Source of the DNA: Phycisphaerae bacterium
Lineage (GTDB): Bacteria > Planctomycetota > Phycisphaerae > Phycisphaerales > UBA1924
Assembly (NCBI GenBank): GCA_016794925.1
Contig: JAEUIW010000017.1
Location: 1-64,000 of the forward strand
DNA: 64,000 bases
Direction: 5' to 3'
Program-made: the position numbers and the translations under genes
In this document: one piece after another, positions 52,368-60,096 of the stretch
Layout of the letters: each line of letters begins with the position of its first letter
How positions within the stretch are numbered: the stretch's first letter is position 1
The notes under the pieces: generated by a model
What the model saw: the letters and a program-made list of their open reading frames with translations, nothing else
What the model was told of the DNA's origin: nothing
Databases searched by the model: none

Positions 52368-55300
52368 CTATCGGGGGATGACGGTCGGCGCGGGCTCGCG
52401 CACCTCGATGCGGCCGGCGGCGAAATCCCAGAAGAGGCGACGGGCACGCACGGGTACGCCGCGCTGCGGGTCGAAGAAGGTCACGAGCGACTCTGCGGAC
52501 CGTGTTTCCGCCTCGGCGGTGCGCGCGGCGGCGTCATAGGTGACAAAGTCCGCGATCAACTGACGCTCGCCGGATTGGATCGCAACCGCGTCGCGGGCTT
52601 CGGCACGCACGAGTCTGGGCTTGGATTGGGAAGTTGCCGCGTTCGGGCCGAATCCCCTGCCGTCGAGGAATGCGGCCAGGTGCTCCGACTCCACGCTGAC
52701 GACCTCGTCCGATGTGAGCGGGCGGTGAAGCAGCGAAACGCGGCGGGCCATGTCGATGCGGCCGGCGGCGCGGTCGATCGTGAGGGAGCCATCCCACGTG
52801 AAACGTGAGGTGCCCCGCGAGGAGGTCCCGCCAAGCGGCAGATCAGAGGCCGAGCCCGAGGTGGGATGCGGCGCATCGTCGCGGAGGTCCTGAACCAAGA
52901 GACGTCCGGCGGTCGGGACCGTTACGGTGCCGGCGGCGTTATCAGCCTCGAAGCGATCGGATTCCAGGTACGTGCGCTGCTCGATCACACTGGTTGGGTT
53001 TCCGTCGTCGTCGGCGCGCAATCTGAGCGACTCCAGCGTGGCTCGCGCCCCACCCTCGAGCTCGGTTGAAGCGCCGCGGGCTTGCACGAGTCGTACACGG
53101 CGTGGCGGATCACGATCGGGACCGGCGAGTGAGTCAGCGGTTCTTTCCGGTGCGGGCTCGAAATCGAGTCGAACGAACTCGGCGGAGAGGGACTCGGTGA
53201 GCGTGGGTTCCGGGCGGGAGACGGCGTGGGCGTCGCCCCAGCACTCGAGGTAGCCTGAGCGATCGTTGACGAGCATTGACCGCGACCACGAAGCGTGAAC
53301 GGAACCGTCCGGCGTGCCCGCTCGTCCGGCGAGGCGAGCGGTGAACTCGCCCGCTCCGAAGACGGTCAATTGCCGTGCGATGCCTTCCAGACGCATCTGC
53401 GTGCCGGTAATGAGGGCGCGATCGCGCTCGATGGTGACATGCTCGCCGAGCAGGTCGACGCGTTCGGCCGTGACATCCGCGGCGAGCTCGGCGGCACGGA
53501 TGGTGAGGCCGTCGGGACGAATGAAAGTCAGGTCGCCCACCTCGCTTCCCCCACCCCAGGCGCGAGCGGACTCCACCACGATCCGCCCGGCGGAATCGCG
53601 GGTAAGCGATGCGAGAAGGCTGTTGGCACGGAGCGTTCCACCCGGCTGGTCGGCCTCAACACTCCCGATCGCGAGAACGGATTCAGGGACGGGGTCATTC
53701 CCGGAGTCGTGGGGCGGAGCGAACCGGGTATCGAGTGCGAGCGCGGAGAGCGAATGATCACCGGACCGGGCGACGGCGCGAGTGCCCGGGCCCCTGACCA
53801 GCACGCGGGCGAGCGTCGGAGGATCAGAGTCGGACGCACGGTCGTCGCGTCGTGATGAGAACCAGGCTTCGATGTTGTCACCCGATACGGACGCGCGATC
53901 ATCGCGGGCCGTGACCGAGCCCAGGAACGCGGCCCCTTGGATCCGGTCCGTGATGGTGCCCGAGTCGTCGGTCTCGAACTGGAAATCGGCACGGTCCGAC
54001 CAATCGATGCGGCGCGGCGAGTCGCGTCGTGGAACGGCGCCGCGTTCGAACGCGATCAGGGAGCCCGGGCCGTCGATGCGGGCCAGTCCGGAATTGAGGT
54101 CGGCCCAGAGTCGGGTCGCGAGCAAGCGGCCCGCGCGGCCAACGCCGAGGTCGAATGTGGAGCCCGTCACGTTTCCGGCCGCGCGGATCGATGCCGTGCG
54201 GGAAGTCGCGCCGTAGTCGAGCGTTTGCGCTGCGGCGTACGCGCCCGAACGAGAATCCTCGAAGGTAACGCCTTGTTCGGCGTTGGATCGGAATCGGATT
54301 GAAACGTGATCGCGCTCCAATTCCGGCGGCTTGCCGTCGATCGGAGTGAGAACCAGGGGGCCGTTCCATGTCAGCACCGCTTCGCGGCGGTCCGGTGCGG
54401 TGGGCTGGTGCGAATCCTCGTGGAGAGGTGGTTGGAAAGGCTGGGTTGGGAGCACGGAAGCGAGTAGAAAGGCCGCGGGCGTTCGTGCCTCGTCGTTCCC
54501 CGGTGAACTCGGCGTGCCAGATCCTGACGTGCGAGCCGCGAGCGACCGACCGCCGGCGATCGCGTTCTTGGGCAACCCGTTGTTCAGGAGCCGGAACCAG
54601 GTGTCGAGCGCATCGGCGCGGAGAACGCCTGTGCCGACGACAACTCGCACGTCGCCGGAGCAGGTCGCGATGTAGAGGTCCTCGCGATCGGACTGCTTGA
54701 GCGGTGCGGGCGGCGTGATACTCGATGCGGCGATCGGCGAGACGGGGCGCGAGCGGGTTGTTTCGGTGCGGGCGGCGATGGGGCGTCGTTCGGAGTTGTT
54801 GAGGGAGGGTGACGAATCGGGCGGCGCGGCGGCGGTGTCCGACGCAAGGGGAGCTCGGGAGGGGCCGTCGAGGAGGTATCGGAGCGAACGTCCGTGGGCG
54901 ATGTCGAGCCGGACCACCCGCTGCGAAACCTGGTCGAAGAGCACACGCAAGTCGCTGGCGTCGAGATCGATCCGATCGGTCGTCACTCGGACGGGGTCGG
55001 TCGTCGCGAGTTCCCCCACCGCGGTGTCGAAGTTCATGGACGCGGTGGTGAGCGTGGCGATCGGCGGGTCGCGCTCTGGGTCGATCGTGGCGCCGCGAGC
55101 GGGCTCGAACAGGCGTGCGATGACACCACCCTCAAAGCGACCGGACTCCGGCTCCCGTGCCTTTGGGGGTATGTAGATCCGTGCGTGGTCCGCGCGGATG
55201 TGCACGGCTTTGCCGTCGCGCAAGTAGATCCAGGCCCGGGGATCGGTGACGATCGAGCGACCGGCTTCGAGCGGCTCGGTCGCGGACCATTGGAGCTCGC

Positions 55301-55601
55301 CCGCGATGCGGGAGGGGTCGCGGCTGTCCGCGAATTGGACTCTGGCTCCTGCGGTTCCAACGAGGCCGATATCCATGCGCGCGCCCGGCTCGGCCCGGAC
55401 GTCCGGTGGTGCACCGATATCGCGCTTGACGGGGTCCGATGCGGCCGGTGTTCCTGGGCGGGTGCGCGACGCGACATAGAACACGAGCGAGAGCGCGAGC
55501 AGCGCCACTCCGAACGCGATGAAGAGTCCGGCGTGACGGACGGCGAAGCCGGCGGTGCGTCCGGGGCGGGAGCGTCGCGGATGGTGCGCGTGTGCGGGCA
55601 T
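52368..55601 (-). CDS. Very large LptC/LptA-like lipopolysaccharide transport protein
   Basis: A 1077-residue protein with one N-terminal membrane helix (LFIAFGVALLALSLVFYVAS) and a long periplasmic region of repeated short strands. Segments such as WIYLRDGKAVHIRADHARIY, ESGRFEGGVIARLFEP and LRANSLLASLTRDSAG have the LptC/OstA (beta-jellyroll) pattern, repeated many times. LptC is about 190 residues and LptA about 180, so this looks like an expanded or fused bridge. The upstream neighbours on the same strand, kdsC and kdsD, make Kdo; in many bacteria lptC follows kdsC. ATG 55601 is used; TTG 55610 is possible. Confidence 0.68.
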   Translation of the reverse strand: MPAHAHHPRRSRPGRTAGFAVRHAGLFIAFGVALLALSLVFYVASRTRPGTPAASDPVKRDIGAPPDVRAEPGARMDIGLVGTAGARVQFADSRDPSRIAGELQWSATEPLEAGRSIVTDPRAWIYLRDGKAVHIRADHARIYIPPKAREPESGRFEGGVIARLFEPARGATIDPERDPPIATLTTASMNFDTAVGELATTDPVRVTTDRIDLDASDLRVLFDQVSQRVVRLDIAHGRSLRYLLDGPSRAPLASDTAAAPPDSSPSLNNSERRPIAARTETTRSRPVSPIAASSITPPAPLKQSDREDLYIATCSGDVRVVVGTGVLRADALDTWFRLLNNGLPKNAIAGGRSLAARTSGSGTPSSPGNDEARTPAAFLLASVLPTQPFQPPLHEDSHQPTAPDRREAVLTWNGPLVLTPIDGKPPELERDHVSIRFRSNAEQGVTFEDSRSGAYAAAQTLDYGATSRTASIRAAGNVTGSTFDLGVGRAGRLLATRLWADLNSGLARIDGPGSLIAFERGAVPRRDSPRRIDWSDRADFQFETDDSGTITDRIQGAAFLGSVTARDDRASVSGDNIEAWFSSRRDDRASDSDPPTLARVLVRGPGTRAVARSGDHSLSALALDTRFAPPHDSGNDPVPESVLAIGSVEADQPGGTLRANSLLASLTRDSAGRIVVESARAWGGGSEVGDLTFIRPDGLTIRAAELAADVTAERVDLLGEHVTIERDRALITGTQMRLEGIARQLTVFGAGEFTARLAGRAGTPDGSVHASWSRSMLVNDRSGYLECWGDAHAVSRPEPTLTESLSAEFVRLDFEPAPERTADSLAGPDRDPPRRVRLVQARGASTELEGGARATLESLRLRADDDGNPTSVIEQRTYLESDRFEADNAAGTVTVPTAGRLLVQDLRDDAPHPTSGSASDLPLGGTSSRGTSRFTWDGSLTIDRAAGRIDMARRVSLLHRPLTSDEVVSVESEHLAAFLDGRGFGPNAATSQSKPRLVRAEARDAVAIQSGERQLIADFVTYDAAARTAEAETRSAESLVTFFDPQRGVPVRARRLFWDFAAGRIEVREPAPTVIPR

Positions 55602-55606
55602 GCGGA

Positions 55607-56152
55607 TCAATCATAAAGCGCGACGGCGGCGTCGAGGCTGCCCCGCGCGCTCAGCAGGTGCTCGATCGCCTCGCGGACGGCGCCGCGACCGCCGGGACGG
55701 GTCGTCACGTACACGCTCGCGGCCCGGACACGCTCGTGGGCATCGGCGACGGCGATCGGGTAGCCCACTCGGCGCAGGGCGGGCAGGTCCGGCCAGTCGT
55801 CTCCGACGAAAGCCATGACGTCGGGCGCGACTCCTGTACTGTGACTGAGTTCGTCGATCGAACGGGCCTTGTCCGTCGAGCCCTGGATAATGTCGCGCAC
55901 GCCCAGGTCGGCGAGGCGACGGTCAACAGCGGGGGTGCGACGACCTGAGATCACGGCGATGCGAAAACCGAGCCGGAGCCAAGCCCGAATGCCCACGCCG
56001 TCCGCGGCGTGAAACGTCTTTGATTCAACGCCGTCGGCGTGCACGACGATCGATCCGTCGGTGAGCACGCCATCAACGTCGAGGACGATCAACTCGACCC
56101 GAGCGGGGTCCACGGTCTTGGCGCGAGGCCGGTCCGGCGCGTGCGGCGTCAC
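55607..56152 (-). CDS. kdsC: 3-deoxy-D-manno-octulosonate 8-phosphate phosphatase
   Basis: A 181-residue HAD-superfamily phosphatase that releases Kdo from Kdo-8-phosphate, a step in LPS core synthesis. Motif I is LIVLDVDGVLTDGSI, HAADGVGIRAWLRLGF follows, motif II is IAVISGRRTP, and FVGDDWPDLPALRRVGYPIA is motif IV. The compact length and the motif order match KdsC, which acts as a tetramer without a cap domain. GTG 56152 overlaps the kdsD stop by four bases. Confidence 0.9.
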   Translation of the reverse strand: MTPHAPDRPRAKTVDPARVELIVLDVDGVLTDGSIVVHADGVESKTFHAADGVGIRAWLRLGFRIAVISGRRTPAVDRRLADLGVRDIIQGSTDKARSIDELSHSTGVAPDVMAFVGDDWPDLPALRRVGYPIAVADAHERVRAASVYVTTRPGGRGAVREAIEHLLSARGSLDAAVALYD

Positions 56153-57249
56153 CCTTCGACCACCTTGAGCGCGACGAGGTCCTGCACGTCGAGCAGGCCG
56201 ACGGGCCGGCCCAGCGCATCCACGACCGGGATCTCGTCGCGCCGGAACTCGCGAACCATGCGGACCGCGTCCGTGACCAGGGCGTCGTCGCGAAGCGTGC
56301 CGGGCGTGTGCGTCATCAGCTCCCGCACCGGTCGATCCAGCAACGAGCGGTCACGGATGACCAGCCGCCGCAGGTCCGCGTCGGTGTAGATTCCCGTGAG
56401 CACCCCGGATCCGCGATCGACCAGCAGCAGCGCGCCCGGGCGTCGGGTGGCGTGCTCCGCGCGGCAAAGGGCTTCGGAGACCGTGAGATCGTCGGGCAGG
56501 GGGTCGAGGTTTGTTCCCACCCTGAAACGGAGAACTTCGGACACCGGCCGGAGCAAGCCTCCCAAACTGCCTCCGGGATGACGCTTCGCGAAGTCGCGGT
56601 TCGTGAAATTCATGCGGCGTGCCGCAGCGAGCGCGAGCGCATCGCCGAGCGCGAGCGTTGCGGTGGTGGACGTGGTCGGCGCGGGAGCGAACGCGCCTGC
56701 CTCTTCGATCGGCCCGAGCGCGAGCGTGACGGTCGCCAGGCGTTCGAGCGAACTCGGGCCGGAGCGACCGCCCGACACGATCGCGATGACGGGCAGGTCG
56801 TCTTGCCGAAGAAGAGCGGCGAGATTCACCACCTCGTTGGTCTCGCCGGAAAAAGAGATCGCGAGGCAGACATCGGACGAACGGAAACGCCCGAGGTCGC
56901 CATGGACGGCTTCGGCGGGGTGGACGCTGTGCGAGGGGATGCCGAGCGAAGCCAGCGTGGCGCTGATCTTCGCGCCGATCAGGCCGGACTTGCCAAGCCC
57001 CGATACCAGCACCGAGCCGCCCGACGACGGGCAGGCCGTGATCAGGTCCACGGCACGGTTGAAGGACGGATCGAGACGATCAGCAAGGGAGGCGAGTGCC
57101 GCTGCCTCCGCACGCACGACCGCACGTCCAAATTCAAGTTCGTCGTGGGCGACCGGTGGCACGGCAACCGGCTGTGGCGGGGAATGACCGGCGTTGGGGC
57201 TCGGTCGGGAAGGAGCCGGTTCCATCGCATTGGCCGGGGGTGTTCGCAC
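56149..57249 (-). CDS. kdsD: Arabinose-5-phosphate isomerase
   Basis: A 366-residue enzyme that makes arabinose-5-phosphate for Kdo synthesis. The SIS domain has VLVSGLGKSGLIGAKISATLA, IPSHSVHPAEAVHGDLGRFR and CLAISFSGETNEVVNLA. FAKRHPGGSLGG is the KdsD linker, and two CBS domains follow (VGTNLDPLPDDLTVSEAL, ALLLVDRGSGVLTGIYTDAD; EIPVVDALGRPVGLLDVQDL). The GTG at 57249 lies eight bases after TACCCT on the minus strand, supporting a leaderless start; ATG 57225 is an alternative. It is divergent from scpA. Confidence 0.92.
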   Translation of the reverse strand: MRTPPANAMEPAPSRPSPNAGHSPPQPVAVPPVAHDELEFGRAVVRAEAAALASLADRLDPSFNRAVDLITACPSSGGSVLVSGLGKSGLIGAKISATLASLGIPSHSVHPAEAVHGDLGRFRSSDVCLAISFSGETNEVVNLAALLRQDDLPVIAIVSGGRSGPSSLERLATVTLALGPIEEAGAFAPAPTTSTTATLALGDALALAAARRMNFTNRDFAKRHPGGSLGGLLRPVSEVLRFRVGTNLDPLPDDLTVSEALCRAEHATRRPGALLLVDRGSGVLTGIYTDADLRRLVIRDRSLLDRPVRELMTHTPGTLRDDALVTDAVRMVREFRRDEIPVVDALGRPVGLLDVQDLVALKVVEG

Positions 57250-57257
57250 GTTCGGAA

Positions 57258-57267
57258 AGGGTAGACT
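57258..57267. promoter_or_regulatory. Overlapping divergent -10 elements between kdsD and scpA
   Basis: On the minus strand TACCCT (57263 down to 57258) ends eight bases before the kdsD GTG. On the plus strand TAGACT (57262-57267) gives a start about 55 bases before scpA. The two boxes share bases, so RNA polymerase can serve only one side at a time. Confidence 0.4.
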
Positions 57268-57328
57268 GTGGGCGCTGCGGAAAACGGACCTCGCAACGGG
57301 TGCGACGACCCGGTATGGAGGAAGTGGC

Positions 57329-58183
57329 GTGCTGACAGATGGTTACACCGTTCGGCTGGAGCAGTTCGAGGGGCCGCTGGACCTGCTGCTGTACCTGATC
57401 CGCAGAGCCGAGGTGGACGTGACCGATATCCCGATCGGGCGCATCACGGATCAGTACGTTGAGTATCTGCGGGGCATCGAGCGGATCGACATCGAACTGG
57501 CTGGGGATTTTCTCGTGATGGCGGCGACGCTGATGGAGATCAAGTCTCGCATGCTGATGCCGGCGGAGACTGCCCAGCCCACGGGCATGGAGTCGGCGGT
57601 TGCGCCGGTGGAAAAAGAGGATCCGCGCGCGGACCTGGTGCGACAGCTCCTCGCGTACAAGCGGTTTCGAGACGCGGCGAGTTCGCTTGAACAGAGGCAC
57701 CGCGAGTGGGAAGGTCGATTTCCGGGTGTTGCCGCGGGTGTCAGCAAGGAGCAGGCGGTCGAGGAGGAAGGCGCGGTCGAAGTCGAGGACCTGGAGCTTC
57801 TGGACATCGTGCGTGCGTTCGCGACGTTGCTCGAGACGGTGGACATGGAACGGGTGGGTGAGCACCACATCGCGTACGACGAGACCCCGATCGAACTCCA
57901 CGCCGCCGACCTGCTCGATTTCCTGCGTCGGGATCGATCCGATCAAGCAGGAGTGGAGTTTTCGAGGGTGTTCTCCGGACGGACCCGTTCGGAGATGGTG
58001 GGGCTCTTTCTTGCGATGCTGGAGTTGGTGCGGCAGCGTCGAATCGCGGTGCGGCAAGAGCGGATCGGTGATCCGATCAGAGTCTTGCTGTCGGAGCTTG
58101 ACGACGCGGCCGCGTCGGCGGGCCGGGGCGGCGAGTCCGTCGGCGCCGCTGAACGGGGCCGGGCTGACTCAACGCAGGCTTGA
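57329..58183 (+). CDS. scpA: Segregation and condensation protein A
   Basis: A 284-residue kleisin subunit of the SMC-ScpAB condensin. The N-terminal signature YTVRLEQFEGPLDLLLYLIR leads into DIPIGRITDQYVEYLRGI and LAGDFLVMAATLMEIKSRML, the conserved N-domain. A charged linker and a C-terminal winged-helix region (SEMVGLFLAMLELVRQRRIA) follow. Start GTG 57329 has GGAGGAA five bases upstream, the best ribosome-binding site in the area; longer in-frame upstream sequence overlaps the divergent kdsD promoter. No scpB is adjacent. The last 15 bases overlap the convergent aminotransferase gene. Confidence 0.92.
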   Translation: MLTDGYTVRLEQFEGPLDLLLYLIRRAEVDVTDIPIGRITDQYVEYLRGIERIDIELAGDFLVMAATLMEIKSRMLMPAETAQPTGMESAVAPVEKEDPRADLVRQLLAYKRFRDAASSLEQRHREWEGRFPGVAAGVSKEQAVEEEGAVEVEDLELLDIVRAFATLLETVDMERVGEHHIAYDETPIELHAADLLDFLRRDRSDQAGVEFSRVFSGRTRSEMVGLFLAMLELVRQRRIAVRQERIGDPIRVLLSELDDAAASAGRGGESVGAAERGRADSTQA

Positions 58184-59419
58184 CACGAATTCACCGAGAC
58201 GGTCCATGCCGCGTTCGATCTGCGACTCGGAGCACGCGAACGAGAAGCGCATGTGGTTGGATCCACAACCCCCGAAGTCTGTCCCGGGAATCGCCGCGAC
58301 GGCGTGCTCGTCAAGCAGGGCCGCTGCAAAATCGTCCGCGTTCGCGAGGAGCTTCCCTCGGGGCGACACCATCCCGAAGCACGACGACACGTCGGGGAAC
58401 GCGTAGAACGCGCCCACCGGCCTGACGGTGCGCAGGCCGGGGATGCGGCCCAGGCGCTCATGGATGAGCGAAGCGCGGAGAGCGAACGCGGCACACATCC
58501 GCGCGGAATCCGCCGCGCCGTCACGGAGCGCTGCTCGGATTGCGGGGTAGAGGAACGAAGTGATGTTGCTGGTCATCTGCCCCTGGAGCTTCGCGACCGC
58601 TTCAGCCAGCACCAGCCCGAATGACCCCGATCCCGCGAGGTAGCCGATGCGCCATCCCGTCATCGCGAAGGCCTTGCTCATGCCATTGATGGTGATCACA
58701 CGTTCGGCGATGGCGGGAATTGATCCGATCGAAAAATGCGGGTCCGGCCCGTAGACGATCCGTTCGTAGATCTCATCGCTCAGAATGCACAGGTCGGGGC
58801 AACGTTCGCGCGCGGCCCGCAGGATGACCGACGCGAGCGCCCTGAGGTCATCCGGACGGTACATGGTGCCGCACGGGTTGCACGGGGAGTTAAGCACGAG
58901 CAGCCTGGAGCGAGGCGACAAGGCCCGGTCCAGCTGCTCGGGAGTCATCCGGAAGCCGCTCGAAGCCGTCGTAGGAATCTCAACCACGCGAGCCCCTGCG
59001 AGTTGGGCCACGGGGGCGTAGCTGAGCCAAGCCGGGACCGGAATGAGCACCTCGTGCGGCGAATCGTCGGCGCGAGGTTGGTCGATCAGGCACTGCATGG
59101 CAAGGTAGATCGAGTGTTTCGCGCCGGTCGAGATGACGACGTGGTCGCCCGTGATGTCGGGAATGCCATTCTCGGTGGCGAGCTTCCGGGCGATCGTGTG
59201 GCGAGTTTCCTCATCACCGGGGATGGGCGCGTACTTTGTCAGACCGGCACGGAGCGCCTCGATCGCGGCGAGCTTGATGCACTCTGGAGTGTCGAAATCA
59301 GGCTCGCCTGCAGCGAATGCCAGGACATCGGCGCCGGCGCGACGCATGCCCTTGGCACGCTCGGTGATGGCCAGGGTCGTTGATTCCTTGAGTTCCTCGG
59401 CACGGCGGGAAACACGCAT
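58169..59419 (-). CDS. Pyridoxal-phosphate aminotransferase, class I/II (aspartate aminotransferase-like)
   Basis: A 416-residue fold-type I aminotransferase. VLAFAAGEPDFDTPECIKLA is the start typical of the AspC/AspB 1b group. GDHVVISTGAKHSIYLAMQC is followed by the Asn in VLNSPCNPCGTMY and ILSDEIYERIVYG with its Asp/Tyr pair. The PLP lysine is in INGMSKAFAMTGWRIGYLAG. ATG 59419 lies six bases after TACCCT on the minus strand and has no Shine-Dalgarno sequence, suggesting a leaderless message. Substrate specificity (aspartate, prephenate or other) cannot be read from these motifs. Confidence 0.88.
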   Translation of the reverse strand: MRVSRRAEELKESTTLAITERAKGMRRAGADVLAFAAGEPDFDTPECIKLAAIEALRAGLTKYAPIPGDEETRHTIARKLATENGIPDITGDHVVISTGAKHSIYLAMQCLIDQPRADDSPHEVLIPVPAWLSYAPVAQLAGARVVEIPTTASSGFRMTPEQLDRALSPRSRLLVLNSPCNPCGTMYRPDDLRALASVILRAARERCPDLCILSDEIYERIVYGPDPHFSIGSIPAIAERVITINGMSKAFAMTGWRIGYLAGSGSFGLVLAEAVAKLQGQMTSNITSFLYPAIRAALRDGAADSARMCAAFALRASLIHERLGRIPGLRTVRPVGAFYAFPDVSSCFGMVSPRGKLLANADDFAAALLDEHAVAAIPGTDFGGCGSNHMRFSFACSESQIERGMDRLGEFVSSLR

Positions 59420-59563
59420 GACGCAAGGGTAGCCAATCGCCCGCCAGACGTGTTCGTGAACAGTGAGGGTGCCCCGGTGATGCCGGGTTGATCCCGTGCG
59501 TCGTCCGAGCCTACCCTTGCCTTTGGGATGTTCGGAAGTGGTTTGCGTTCAAGGGAAGATTCA
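59420..59563. promoter_or_regulatory. Divergent promoter region between aminotransferase and rpsO
   Basis: GCAAGGGTAG (59423-59432) and CTACCCTTGC (59511-59520) form a perfect inverted repeat. Each half contains TACCCT as a -10 box reading outward. For rpsO, TTGATC at 59488-59493 gives a -35 with an 18-base spacer. The aminotransferase box lies six bases from its ATG. Confidence 0.5.
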
Positions 59564-59836
59564 ATGACGGACGCGGCGATGGTCTCGAAGGGCAAGGTCG
59601 TTTCCACAAACCAGCGGCACGGTAAGGATACCGGTTCGCCTGAGGTTCAAATCGCGGTCCTAACCGAGCGGATAAAGGATCTGACCGAACACCTCAAAGA
59701 GCACATGAAGGACAACCACAGCCGCAGGGGTCTCGTGCTGATGGCCAGCCGTCGGAACCGCCTGTTGAAGTACTTGGCGAACAACGATCGGCCGCGTTAC
59801 CAACAGGTTCTCGAGCGTCTCGGTCTGCGCAAGTAG
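59564..59836 (+). CDS. rpsO: 30S ribosomal protein S15
   Basis: A 90-residue ribosomal protein that binds the central domain of 16S r[44 protein letters not shown] and [21 protein letters not shown] are the conserved S15 segments. ATG 59564 follows AGGGAAG; the family start agrees. The rpsO-pnp order is the standard one in bacteria. Confidence 0.97.
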   Translation: MTDAAMVSKGKVVSTNQRHGKDTGSPEVQIAVLTERIKDLTEHLKEHMKDNHSRRGLVLMASRRNRLLKYLANNDRPRYQQVLERLGLRK

Positions 59837-60096
59837 AGCGAGTAGTGATGGTTCGTGGCAGCCGGGAGGAATCCCGACGCGCCGCGTTGTTCGAGTTGGT
59901 CCCTCTCGCGGGCCTGGTGGCAGTGGGCAGGATCCAGTCTTTGGACTGGCTCGTGCCTTCTGCCTCTGAGGCGCCGGACGGCGACCGACGCGCGGCGGTG
60001 GTGCCCTTCGGGCGCGGCCCAGCCGTGACGAGCCGTTCGGGCTCCCGCGCGGTTCCCATTCACCCAACGTCGCCCGGTTGCAGAAGGACTCCAAAA
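59837..60096 (+). promoter_or_regulatory. rpsO-pnp intergenic leader with hairpin
   Basis: This 260-base gap contains a perfect hairpin, CCAGTC (59934-59939), loop TTTG, GACTGG (59944-59949). In E. coli the pnp leader carries a stem cut by RNase III and bound by PNPase itself for autoregulation; a similar role here is only inference. No terminator with a T-run is seen, so read-through from rpsO is likely. Confidence 0.4.
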
